From Gammaproteobacteria bacterium (lineage in GTDB: Bacteria > Pseudomonadota > Gammaproteobacteria > Pseudomonadales > Pseudohongiellaceae), in NCBI GenBank assembly GCA_028825335.1, contig JAPKAI010000005.1:1-56760 (forward strand): 56,760 bases of DNA, in the 5' to 3' direction. This document shows, piece by piece, positions 16,586 through 25,149 of the stretch; positions within the stretch are counted from its first letter, which is position 1; each line of letters begins with the position of its first letter. The position numbers and the translations under genes were made by a program. The notes beneath the pieces were generated by a model. The model made no database searches. It saw nothing but the letters and a program-made list of their open reading frames with translations, and had not been told where the DNA came from.

Positions 16586-17197
16586 TTGAAACTTTACGAT
16601 CTTCCCGCTTCACCTAACGCTCGTCGCGTTCGAATTTTTCTAGCCGAGAAAGGACTAGAAATTCCCATGGTTCCTGTGAATATGATGACAGGCGAAAACC
16701 AAACAGATGACTATCTGAAGAAAAACTCCCTAGGCAGAATGCCGCTTCTTGAACTAGATGATGGCAGCTACATTTCTGAGTCCATGGCTATTTGCAGATA
16801 CATTGAAGAGATGCACCCTAGCCCTGCATTAATGGGAAGCGGCGCGCTGGAATCGGCGACTATAGAGATGTGGCAGCGACGTATGGAATTTGAATTCATT
16901 CTGCCTATCATCAGCATTTTCCGACATACAGCTGACATGTGGAAAGGCCGATTCGTCCAGATACCAGAAGTAGCTGAACGGGAGAGAATAACGATAAAGG
17001 CACGGATGGAATGGCTAAATAAGGAGCTAGACGGAAAGCAATTTATTGCAGGGGATGACTACACCGTAGCCGACATAACGGCACAGTGCGCTTTTGTAAT
17101 GGCCAAAGCCGCCCTGGGCATTAGAATTTCCGAAGATCTGGAGAATCTGAATGGCTGGTGGGCTAAAGTAACCACGCGCCCTACTGCTCGGGCCTGA
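16586..17197 (+). CDS. Glutathione S-transferase
   Basis: This encodes a 203-aa cytoplasmic GST that conjugates glutathione to electrophiles or acts in thiol exchange. Translation starts at TTG, supported by GAGGTGA 7 nt upstream; no nearby ATG preserves the N-terminal fold. The thioredoxin-like domain (1-80) has MKLYDLPASPNARRVRIFLAEKG with an active-site Ser, the cis-Pro in RMPLLELDDG and the ESMAICRYIE glutathione-binding motif. The helical domain contains YTVADITAQC, the N-capping motif. It follows the TetR gene by 149 nt and fits the gloB/MAPEG group as a possible regulon member. Confidence 0.92.
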   Translation: MKLYDLPASPNARRVRIFLAEKGLEIPMVPVNMMTGENQTDDYLKKNSLGRMPLLELDDGSYISESMAICRYIEEMHPSPALMGSGALESATIEMWQRRMEFEFILPIISIFRHTADMWKGRFVQIPEVAERERITIKARMEWLNKELDGKQFIAGDDYTVADITAQCAFVMAKAALGIRISEDLENLNGWWAKVTTRPTARA

Positions 17198-17294
17198 GCT
17201 TTGTCCAATTAGCAGGATTTCGAAAAACTAAAGCTGACTACGTATATCGGTAGTTATTGAAAAACTAGAAACCCTAAAGAGTTAATAAATTACG

Positions 17295-17687
17295 ATGACT
17301 TTTATCACAACTCATATCAAATGGATCATGCTGATCACAGGTATATTCACTTGCAGTATGTTTCAAGCATTTCTATTTCCAGAAATTGGCTTAAACATGG
17401 TATTCGGCACAAGTATTGATGGACCAATCGCCGAAGTTGTAGTGAGGAATTGGGGCGCCTTGATAGGCATAGTCGGCGTGCTGCTTATTTTTGGTGCCTT
17501 CAAACCACATTCTAGGCCGCTAATATTAGTTGTTAGCGCTGTCACCAAGGTCATTTTCATAAGCCTTATTCTGATCTATGGAAGTGACTATTTAGAAACC
17601 GCCGGTGGCCCCATTGTCTTTGATAGCTTTGCTATTTTACTTTATCTAATCTATCTAATTCATAACCGTAAAGAACTGAAGTTCTGA
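17295..17687 (+). CDS. Small four-helix membrane protein of unknown function
   Basis: This encodes a 130-aa inner-membrane protein with four predicted helices (about 8-28, 50-68, 76-96 and 104-122) and short loops. Motifs include AEVVVRNWGALIGIVG and a positively charged C terminus (HNRKELKF). Similar small proteins exist in many proteobacteria, but I know no function. No good ribosome binding site is visible before the ATG. It follows the GST by about 100 nt and may be cotranscribed. Confidence 0.6.
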   Translation: MTFITTHIKWIMLITGIFTCSMFQAFLFPEIGLNMVFGTSIDGPIAEVVVRNWGALIGIVGVLLIFGAFKPHSRPLILVVSAVTKVIFISLILIYGSDYLETAGGPIVFDSFAILLYLIYLIHNRKELKF

Positions 17688-17737
17688 GAAATAATTTCGG
17701 ATGTAGACACTCGCTGAAAAGAATAATTGCGCGATAT

Positions 17738-17771
17738 AAAAAAGGGCACGACGTTCACCGTCACACCCTTT
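17738..17771 (-). terminator. Rho-independent terminator for the gene at 17808-18791
   Basis: AAAGGG (17741-17746) pairs with CCCTTT (17766-17771) around an inner GACG/CGTC stem, with a 3 x 3 internal loop. Read on the minus strand it ends in a run of six T. It sits 36 nt past the stop of the minus-strand gene. Confidence 0.6.
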
Positions 17772-17807
17772 CCCCGCGTGAAATTAATACTGGAGACTAA
17801 CTCACTT

Positions 17808-18791
17808 CTAATCTTCCTTCGGCGTGCCATCTCCATTCATACCCATGGACTCATAGCGTCTCCAACCGGCTAGGATACCTGCCAGCCCGTGATTACCCTC
17901 ATGGCAGGCGTACTCGTAAATTGGATCTTCGATGCGGCGCATCGGCAAACGGGCCGACCAGGACACATCCCAGGTATTCGGGTCTTCGACAGTGAAGTCA
18001 TAGTCCAGAGTGTTCTCATCAAGCCAGGTGAAACGCTCCTCGACCTTCATCGCCTTCGATGTATTCCTCCAGCCATTTGCGTAGTAATAGTTCTGCGTAT
18101 TGATGACCAGCGTGTCACTATCCCAGTGAGCAATCGAGTCCCCTTCCCATTTCAATTGCTTGGTATGGTGCTCATCGCCGAAGCGGATGATGCGTGCGTG
18201 ATGAATCATCTCACTTAGGATCATGACATGGTCTTCGGTCTGGATGAGCTGCATATTGTTATTATAAGAGCCAGATATCATCGGCGGACCTGTGCGAGCA
18301 TTCAGCAGGCAGCGATCGTTCAGCGTTCTCGCCTCGGGCCCTTCACTGAGTCTAAGTTTCTCGCGATATTCCGCAGAGCGCACTACTCCCTTCGCGTTGA
18401 GCTCAGGGACGCGGCCATTAGGTGGATCGTAGACTAGAGACGTTCTTCGATCTGCGACGGTTTCGACTCCGCGCTCATACCAAAACTCGTTATAGGAGAT
18501 CACGCCTGGCGGGTAACCAGCGCCGCCTACCGAATCGATAATTAGATCTCGATTCTGTCGTCTATTCTCAAACGAGGCCCACTCGGCAGCTTCTTCGGCT
18601 GTAAGCGTCGCTTTGTCGGCGAGTTCGGGGGGCCTATTCAATGGCGTAAGTGTCCGAAAGGTATAGGTGCCTTGAAAATCCGGCACGCCGTGTTCGGTGC
18701 GTGGAATATCTCCAGTCTGCGCCGAGACAGATGGAGCGACGATGACGGCCGCGACGAATGCAGCCACACTGCTTAAGAGTCTTCTGTTCAT
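17808..18791 (-). CDS. Secreted protein of unknown function, paralog of the 10764 relic
   Basis: This encodes 327 aa from the ATG at 18791, which has AAGGAG 7 nt upstream; the frame is open further but would overlap the next gene. A signal peptide (1-25) ends in VSAQ. The mature protein opens RTEHGVPDFQGTYTFRTLTP. It contains a DRCLLNARTGPP block with a single Cys, LKWEGDSIAHWDSDTLVINTQ, ERFTWLDENTLDY, and ends YACHEGNHGLAGILAGWRR. This arrangement is common in secreted proteins found near amidohydrolases and quinoproteins in marine bacteria, but no function is known. The protein at 1662-2393 shares the order of blocks. It is last in the OYE, aminotransferase, amidohydrolase run. Confidence 0.75.
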   Translation of the reverse strand: MNRRLLSSVAAFVAAVIVAPSVSAQTGDIPRTEHGVPDFQGTYTFRTLTPLNRPPELADKATLTAEEAAEWASFENRRQNRDLIIDSVGGAGYPPGVISYNEFWYERGVETVADRRTSLVYDPPNGRVPELNAKGVVRSAEYREKLRLSEGPEARTLNDRCLLNARTGPPMISGSYNNNMQLIQTEDHVMILSEMIHHARIIRFGDEHHTKQLKWEGDSIAHWDSDTLVINTQNYYYANGWRNTSKAMKVEERFTWLDENTLDYDFTVEDPNTWDVSWSARLPMRRIEDPIYEYACHEGNHGLAGILAGWRRYESMGMNGDGTPKED

Positions 18792-18834
18792 GAGTTTCTC
18801 CTTACAATTATTATTATGAGTTATAGAGTCGTTA

Positions 18835-20502
18835 CTAATTCTGATAGACCAGTTCTCCACCCACATAGGTCTGTTCGATCTCGATATCCATGATCTCTTC
18901 CGGATCGATAGTGAGAATGTCATCGGAGAGTACGACCATGTCGGCAAGCTTGCCGGGCTCAAGCGAACCCTTTATGCCTTCTTCGAAACCGAGATAGGCT
19001 CCTTTGATTGTGTAGCCGGCAATCGCTTCTTCGATAGAGATAGCCTCATCCGCTCCGAATACTCTTCCGCTCATGCCTTTTCTGGTGACTGCCGCGTATA
19101 TTCCTACCAGCGGACCTATGGGTAGGATGTCGCTAGAGATCGCAACATGAATGCCGTGATCCATCGGCGAACGCAAGGGGTTATTGTGCTCGAGACGCCA
19201 GCCATCGAGGTTCGCTGCATAACGTCCCTCTAAGGTATAGGTGAAATTCGGCTGTTGAGTAATATGAATCCCATTCTCTGCCATCTTCTCCATAGTGGCG
19301 TCTGATGGGCGCATCGAAAAGTGATTGAGATAGGTGCGATGGTCTTCACGTGGATTCCTCGTGAGCGCGTCAACTAGCGTATCAACAACCAGCTCAATTG
19401 CCGCATCGCCAATCGCATGAATACCCATCTGCCAGCCCGCGTCGTGGATTTCATTAATATGAGCAACTAATTCTTCCTCAGGCATGTTCAGGTAACCACG
19501 GTAGTCGCCCTGATTCAGATAGGGCTCTTTGGTAAATGCGGCTGGGCCAGTAAAGCCACCATCCGCAAATACCTTAATGGGGCCGATTCTCAGGAACTCG
19601 TTGCCATCACCGACTCTCGCTTTGACCTCGGCGATCCCCTCTGGATCGAACCACTGAAACTGTATAGCAGATCGCGGCAAATTCACACCAGGCTTGGCAT
19701 ACAACTCTTCCCACATCGCGTATTCGCCCGGGCGTTTAGAGGCATCTGTGATACTCGTAATTCCCTTGGCAAGCAGGTCACCTAAGTTAATTTCGAGGCT
19801 CGCAATTAGTTCATCATATGTTGAATCTGGCACTAGACGACCGACGATGCCCTGTCGCTCGCGAATAATTCCATTAGCCACGCCATTCTCATCACGCTCG
19901 AATACACCACCTTCGGGATCTGGTGTCTCGTCGGTGATTTCAGCCAGCTCCAGCGCGGACGTACTAACAACTGCACTATGGCCACCCGCTCTAGTAAATG
20001 TAATTGGGTTATTGGGAGCCGCAACATCCAGATCGCCACGAACTGGTTTGCGCCCTTCGGCCAGCTCATCCTCCGACCAACCATACCCAGTAATCCACTC
20101 TCCCTCGCCTAGCTCGGCAGCCTTGGCACGAATAAGGCCCTGCATCTCTGCAATCGAGGATACTTCGCTCAATTCAATATAGCGCTGCGGTCTGCCGCGG
20201 ATATGCGTATGCGAATCGATAAAACCTGGGATAAGTGTCTTTCCTTCGAGATCACGCACAGTGGCGGCATCATACTTATCTAACAGAGAAGCATCACCTA
20301 GCTCGACGATTCGACCATCGTTCACCACGATCGTATCAAAGATACTAAATACCTCGTCGACAGAAACAATCTTTCCATTGCTTAATATTAAATCAGCACT
20401 AATTTTATCTGCTGATGCAGGTTGAGCTTCCTGTTCTGGCTGACAAGCTGTCAGGAAGACGGCAAGTGCAGAACTGAAAAAGATGCTTCTAAGATTCTTC
20501 AT
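18835..20502 (-). CDS. Amidohydrolase family 3 (YtcJ-like) lipoprotein
   Basis: This encodes 555 aa from the ATG at 20502 (AGGA 8 nt upstream; an in-frame GTG at 20532 is less likely). The N terminus is a lipoprotein signal with lipobox LTAC, so the enzyme is probably anchored in the outer membrane or periplasm. The metal-dependent amidohydrolase fold is shown by GFIDSHTHIRG (metal His pair), the HAIGDAAI block, NHFSMRP and the C-terminal GKLADMVVLSDD segment. Members hydrolyse amide or formamide bonds; the substrate is unknown. It lies 59 nt after the aminotransferase gene in a likely operon. Confidence 0.9.
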   Translation of the reverse strand: MKNLRSIFFSSALAVFLTACQPEQEAQPASADKISADLILSNGKIVSVDEVFSIFDTIVVNDGRIVELGDASLLDKYDAATVRDLEGKTLIPGFIDSHTHIRGRPQRYIELSEVSSIAEMQGLIRAKAAELGEGEWITGYGWSEDELAEGRKPVRGDLDVAAPNNPITFTRAGGHSAVVSTSALELAEITDETPDPEGGVFERDENGVANGIIRERQGIVGRLVPDSTYDELIASLEINLGDLLAKGITSITDASKRPGEYAMWEELYAKPGVNLPRSAIQFQWFDPEGIAEVKARVGDGNEFLRIGPIKVFADGGFTGPAAFTKEPYLNQGDYRGYLNMPEEELVAHINEIHDAGWQMGIHAIGDAAIELVVDTLVDALTRNPREDHRTYLNHFSMRPSDATMEKMAENGIHITQQPNFTYTLEGRYAANLDGWRLEHNNPLRSPMDHGIHVAISSDILPIGPLVGIYAAVTRKGMSGRVFGADEAISIEEAIAGYTIKGAYLGFEEGIKGSLEPGKLADMVVLSDDILTIDPEEIMDIEIEQTYVGGELVYQN

Positions 20503-20561
20503 TTTTTGTATCCTATTTTTTATTCTGTTCACATAATCAAATCTGTTGAAATGCAGAAAAA

Positions 20562-21908
20562 TTACTGTATTAATTTTTCTTTCTTTGCATACTTGAGTGT
20601 TGCCGTTAACGCCTGATCGAATTTTTCAATCATCTCATCGATCTGTTTTTCTTCAATGATGAGTGGCGGACAGAAAGCAACAGAGCTCCCGCTAACCACA
20701 CGCAGCAACAAGCCCGCATCCTGGCAAGCACGTTGGGCAAACGCTCCCACCCTGCCATCGCTGAATGCCTGGCCAGTTTCTTTGTTAGCCACCAACTCGA
20801 CTGCTCCAATGAGGCCCTTGCCCCGCACCTCACCTACCAACTCGTGACACGCAAACTCCTGCAGTCGGGTTTGCATGTGCGCACCCATTTTTGCCGCTCT
20901 AGCGAATAGATCGTCGCGCTCGTATATCTCCAATGCTTTTAGTGCGGCGGCGCAGGCTACAGGGTGGCCGGTGTAAGTATAGCCATGCCCGAACATACCC
21001 ACGTCGGCACTTAGGTGCGCCATCGCTTCGTACATTTCGCCAGGAATAACAGCCGCACTGATCGGCACATAGGCCGAGGACAGTTGTTTCGCTAAACTCA
21101 TGAGGTCTGGCTTTATGCCCATCGTCGTGGAACCGAAGTCATTTCCCGTTCTACCGAATCCGCAGATCACCTCATCGGCCCATAGGAAGATATCGTGCTC
21201 GTTCAGCAAGGCTTGCACCTTAGGCAGATAGCCTTCCGGAGGCACGATCACGCCACCGGCACCCATTAGTGGCTCGGCAATGAAGGCAGCGATAGTCTCT
21301 GCACCTTCTTCAAGAATTAGTTTTTCTAGATTTTTTAATAGCCGTGAAACAAATTCGTCTTCCGACTCATCGCCCACCTTGCCGCGGAAGTAGTGCGGAC
21401 AATCAGCTCGAAGAATACCAAGCGCTTCCACCGGCAGATCGAAGTGGCTGTGCATCACCGGCAATCCAGTTAGAGACGCGGCGGCAACGGTCACGCCGTG
21501 ATAGCCGCGATCTAATGCGATGATTTTCTTCTTCTGGGGTTTGCCGATGGCATTACTGTAATAGCGCAGCATCTTTATATGCGAGTCGTTCGCCTCGCTG
21601 CCCGAGTTACTAAAGAAGATTCTGGCATCTGGGACCGGCAACATCGCTGCGAGCTTGTCGGCTAATTCCATTACAACAGGATGGGTGCGACCGCCGAAGA
21701 GGTGGCTATAGGAAAGGGTTTTAAGCTGAGAGTTGATGGCAGCAATGAGTTCTTCATTGCCGTAGCCAAGGGCGGAACACCAGAGGCCTGACAAGCCTTC
21801 TAGATACTGATTGCCTGCGTCGTCGTAGACATAGACGCCCTTACCGCTGACGATGTTTAGTTGTTCAACAGCGGCAAGGTTAGTAACCGGATAAATGATC
21901 GAAGACAT
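20562..21908 (-). CDS. Class III PLP-dependent aminotransferase
   Basis: This encodes a 448-aa cytoplasmic aminotransferase of the omega-amino-acid/pyruvate class, which moves an amino group from amines or omega-amino acids to a keto acid using pyridoxal phosphate. Visible landmarks are GLWCSALGYG, the NSGSEAND phosphate-binding block, RGYHGVT, the cofactor Asp in WADEVICGFGRTG (Asp245) and the Schiff-base Lys274 in SLAKQLSS. It is full length. It sits between the OYE gene (87 nt) and the amidohydrolase (59 nt); together these suggest catabolism of an amide- or amine-containing compound, as inference. Confidence 0.92.
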   Translation of the reverse strand: MSSIIYPVTNLAAVEQLNIVSGKGVYVYDDAGNQYLEGLSGLWCSALGYGNEELIAAINSQLKTLSYSHLFGGRTHPVVMELADKLAAMLPVPDARIFFSNSGSEANDSHIKMLRYYSNAIGKPQKKKIIALDRGYHGVTVAAASLTGLPVMHSHFDLPVEALGILRADCPHYFRGKVGDESEDEFVSRLLKNLEKLILEEGAETIAAFIAEPLMGAGGVIVPPEGYLPKVQALLNEHDIFLWADEVICGFGRTGNDFGSTTMGIKPDLMSLAKQLSSAYVPISAAVIPGEMYEAMAHLSADVGMFGHGYTYTGHPVACAAALKALEIYERDDLFARAAKMGAHMQTRLQEFACHELVGEVRGKGLIGAVELVANKETGQAFSDGRVGAFAQRACQDAGLLLRVVSGSSVAFCPPLIIEEKQIDEMIEKFDQALTATLKYAKKEKLIQ

Positions 21909-21995
21909 AGACTATTCACCTGTGTAATTGCCCTAGACTCTAGCATTTACTAGCCGATTTGAATACCAATCTACGGGCTCCGGGGCGCTTGGGCC

Positions 21996-23075
21996 TTACT
22001 CCTTAGCGACGAAGCCTGCCCAGCTCTGCATGTAGGTGATGAACTTGTCCGAAAGACCTTCGTCTACTAAGTGGCTGCGTGCTACTGGATTTTCTACCGG
22101 TTTGAAGTTCGGGTCTTCCTGGTAGCGATTTGGGAAGTCATGGTGCAAGATTGCCGCCCGCCCCAGCATGATCCAGTCCGCGCCAGCCGCCAACGCCTTT
22201 TCAGCCTCCTCGGGCGTGCGAATCTTACCGGCAACGCCTAGCCGAACTTCGCCTCGTTCCAGCTCAGTAAAATAGGACATGAGAGTCCTACCCTGCATGG
22301 CTTCTTCATTCGGCTCCTTGAAGACATCCCAAAGTGACATGTCCAAGAAATCGATCTGGCCAGTGCTCATCAGCTGCTGCGCCACGGTTTGAACTTCGCT
22401 AAGCACCAAACCAAAACGCTCGGGAGACAAACGCACGCCGACCATAAAGTCATCCCTACATTGTTCACGAATACCATCGAGTATTTCAAAGAAGATGCGG
22501 CTCCTGTTCTCGAGAGAGCCTCCATAGCGGTCATCGCGTTGGTTGTTTTCGCTGCTCAGAAACTGACAGAGAATATAACTGTGGGCACCATGAATCTCAA
22601 CACCATCAAATCCAGCCTCCTGAGAACGAACCGCTGCCGCTATGAAATCGGCAACTAGGTGTTCGACTTCGATCAAGCTCAGCGCGCGCGCCCCTGTCTC
22701 CTCATCCCCAGAGGGGCTCACTGGGTCTGTACCAATCAGCTCGCTGGGCGAGCGCATGCCGGCGTGATGGAGCTGACAGATCGCTATGCTGTTGTGGGCC
22801 TTGATCGTTGCGGAGAGATGACTCAAACCCTCGATGTGCTTATCCGAGAACACGCCAAGCTGCCCCGGAAAGCCCTGACCGACTGCCTGCACATGTGCTG
22901 CACAGGTCATGGTGAGACCAAATCCGCCCTCGGCGCGCATGGTGAGCCATCTAAACTCATCGTCCGATAGCACCCCATCCTCATGACTCTGGGTGTTAGT
23001 GAGAGGTGCCAGCATGAAGCGATTCTTCATAGACGGGCCACGGCTAAAGCTAAGCGGTTGGAAAAGTTGACTCAT
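21996..23075 (-). CDS. NADH:flavin oxidoreductase, old yellow enzyme family
   Basis: This encodes a 359-aa FMN-dependent TIM-barrel oxidoreductase. It has KNRFMLAPLTN at the N terminus, CQLHHAGMRS, the GVEIHGAHSYILCQFLS block with the substrate-binding His pair, NQRDDRYGGSLENR, VGVRLSPE and the GAADWIMLGRAAI phosphate-binding segment (as AAGADWIMLGRA). Members reduce activated alkenes or demethylate amines. It opens the minus-strand run OYE, aminotransferase, amidohydrolase, secreted protein, and is divergent from the quinoprotein at 23258 across 182 nt that must hold both promoters. Confidence 0.9.
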   Translation of the reverse strand: MSQLFQPLSFSRGPSMKNRFMLAPLTNTQSHEDGVLSDDEFRWLTMRAEGGFGLTMTCAAHVQAVGQGFPGQLGVFSDKHIEGLSHLSATIKAHNSIAICQLHHAGMRSPSELIGTDPVSPSGDEETGARALSLIEVEHLVADFIAAAVRSQEAGFDGVEIHGAHSYILCQFLSSENNQRDDRYGGSLENRSRIFFEILDGIREQCRDDFMVGVRLSPERFGLVLSEVQTVAQQLMSTGQIDFLDMSLWDVFKEPNEEAMQGRTLMSYFTELERGEVRLGVAGKIRTPEEAEKALAAGADWIMLGRAAILHHDFPNRYQEDPNFKPVENPVARSHLVDEGLSDKFITYMQSWAGFVAKE

Positions 23076-23257
23076 TGTTATTGGTAGTTCCTATTAGTAG
23101 ATAGTAAAAGCAGGCGAAAGATTACACGTTTAGACAGATTTCCGAAACCACTGCTTTGCTGCGCTTGGATACACTGGGCAGATTCACGTAGACTCGACAA
23201 TCGGACATCTTGGCCTGTGCCCCCTTTATAGCAACCCAAGAAGAATAAGGAGACATT

Positions 23258-25120
23258 ATGCGAACTTCGCAAACCACAGCTCTATTTAGCGGCCTGCTCA
23301 GCGCCTTACTTTTCACCCCACTATTCGCGCAGGGCCCTGATGCACTCTCATCTGGAAGTGAATGGACCCAGTATCGCGGCAATCTTGCGGGCACAGGTTT
23401 CTCGCCTTTAACGCAGATCAATCAACAAAATGTAGCCAATCTCGAAAGCGCTTGGTCTTATTCCTTGCTTGCTAATGCACTCAATACTGATGAGAACCCT
23501 AGAGCGCCGAATTCGCAGGTGACGCCGATTGTTGTCGATGGCGTCATGTATCTTCCCGCGGCTGATCGCATTATTGCACTTGACCCACTAAGCGGCGAAG
23601 AACTCTGGACACACAGAGTTTCGATGAGTGCCGCATCCAGGCGGGGCGTCTCCTATTGGCCGGGCGACAATGGTTCCCGTCCACGCATCCTCTATACCGC
23701 TGGTAGGCGACTGGTGGCACTCGATGCAGCTACAGGCGAGCTCGCCTCTGAGTTTGGTGATTCAGGCGAGATCGATATGCAGATCCCCTATAACTCCGTT
23801 GCTATGGTTTTCGAGAACACCGTAATAGTAGGAGCCAATACACCCAGAGGCGCTGAGGGAGGAATCGGCAACGCAAGAGCTTTCGATGCACGAAGCGGAG
23901 AGAAAGTCTGGGAATTTGAGTCCGTACCTGGGCCCGGAAATCTCGGACACGATACCTGGGAAGGTGATAGTTGGCGCGGAAGATTGGGCGCCAATGCCTG
24001 GCCATTCTATTTCACCGTCGATGAACAACGCGGACTAATCTATCTTCCCCTCGCCTCGCCAATCCCGTTCGGTTACGGTGGCGACCGCGCGGGCAACAAT
24101 CTTTTTTCTAACTCACTAGTCGCAGTCGATATCCGCAGCGGAGAATACCGCTGGCATTTCCAAACCATTCACCACGACCTATGGGATCACGATCCACCCG
24201 CGCCTCCGGCGTTATTTGATATCGAGAAAGATGGCGAGTTGATTCCAGCGCTAGGGGTGACAACTAAATCGGGCTACCTGTATTTGTTAAATAGAGAAAC
24301 CGGGGACGCCATCTTCGGCATCGAAGAGCGCGCCGTTCCTGCCAGTGATGTGCCAGGCGAAGAAACATCGCCTACGCAACCGATTCCGACTAACCCGCCC
24401 GCTTTAGCGCGAGTGAGCTTCGATGCATCTGATCTAGTAACGGCAGCTGACACATCACCAGAACATGCCGCCGCCTGTTCGAAGCTTCTCGCTAACTCTG
24501 GCAACGTCACCAACCAAGGTCCATTTACCCCTTGGGCCTACAGACCCAATGGCACTGGAAATAACACCACGCTGCTATTCCCGGGGCTCACAGGCGGACC
24601 AAACTGGGGTGGTGTAGCGTTCGACCCTGCCAGCAAGTACGCCTTCGTCTTTGCTGGCGACATAGGCAGCTTTGGCTGGGTAGAAGAATCTGAAGACGGC
24701 GCCGAGTATCCCATGCAGCGTCGTGGCCCTAGACCTGGCAACTTTCAAGTAACTATCGATGGCATGTCATTGCCCTGCCAGAAACCGCCATGGGGAACCT
24801 TGTCGGCTGTAGATACCACTACGGGTAATATCGCCTGGCAGCAAACACTAGGGCTGAGTGAAGTGCTCCCCGAGGGAAACCAGAACACCGGAAGAGCTGG
24901 GCGTGCCGCTGCCTTGGTTACTGCAGGCAATCTATTGTTCATCGCAGCAACAGATGACAACCGTCTGCGGGCACTGGACACAATGACCGGGCGACAACTC
25001 TGGGAAACAACTCTAGAAAAACGTGGAAACGCGAACCCCATGACCTACCGAGGTGCGGACGGAAATCAATACGTGGTAATTAGTGCCACAGATACCCTGC
25101 GGGCATTCAGGCTACCGTAA
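23258..25120 (+). CDS. Soluble periplasmic PQQ-dependent dehydrogenase
   Basis: This encodes a 620-aa quinoprotein of the glucose/alcohol dehydrogenase propeller family. A signal peptide (1-25) ends in LFAQ and no membrane anchor or heme motif is seen. The propeller begins WTQYRGNLAGTGFSPLTQIN and shows family blocks such as DRIIALDPLSGEELW, GHDTWEGDSW, WHFQTIHHDLWDHDPP, KSGYLYLLNRETG and RLRALDTMTGRQLWE. It therefore probably oxidises a sugar or alcohol and needs an external electron acceptor. TAAGGAGA precedes the ATG. It is divergent from the OYE operon and convergent with the amidase gene. Confidence 0.9.
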   Translation: MRTSQTTALFSGLLSALLFTPLFAQGPDALSSGSEWTQYRGNLAGTGFSPLTQINQQNVANLESAWSYSLLANALNTDENPRAPNSQVTPIVVDGVMYLPAADRIIALDPLSGEELWTHRVSMSAASRRGVSYWPGDNGSRPRILYTAGRRLVALDAATGELASEFGDSGEIDMQIPYNSVAMVFENTVIVGANTPRGAEGGIGNARAFDARSGEKVWEFESVPGPGNLGHDTWEGDSWRGRLGANAWPFYFTVDEQRGLIYLPLASPIPFGYGGDRAGNNLFSNSLVAVDIRSGEYRWHFQTIHHDLWDHDPPAPPALFDIEKDGELIPALGVTTKSGYLYLLNRETGDAIFGIEERAVPASDVPGEETSPTQPIPTNPPALARVSFDASDLVTAADTSPEHAAACSKLLANSGNVTNQGPFTPWAYRPNGTGNNTTLLFPGLTGGPNWGGVAFDPASKYAFVFAGDIGSFGWVEESEDGAEYPMQRRGPRPGNFQVTIDGMSLPCQKPPWGTLSAVDTTTGNIAWQQTLGLSEVLPEGNQNTGRAGRAAALVTAGNLLFIAATDDNRLRALDTMTGRQLWETTLEKRGNANPMTYRGADGNQYVVISATDTLRAFRLP

Positions 25121-25149
25121 ACGATCTGCTGAAACGGTACGCCTACAAC

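Noticed and set aside
18792..18962. 57-codon upstream extension of the secreted-protein ORF
   Set aside because: It would overlap the 3' end of the amidohydrolase gene and bury the signal peptide; the ATG at 18791 has AAGGAG.
19694..20182. 162-codon ORF antisense to the amidohydrolase gene
   Set aside because: Ser/Pro-rich low-complexity product typical of an opposite-strand shadow.
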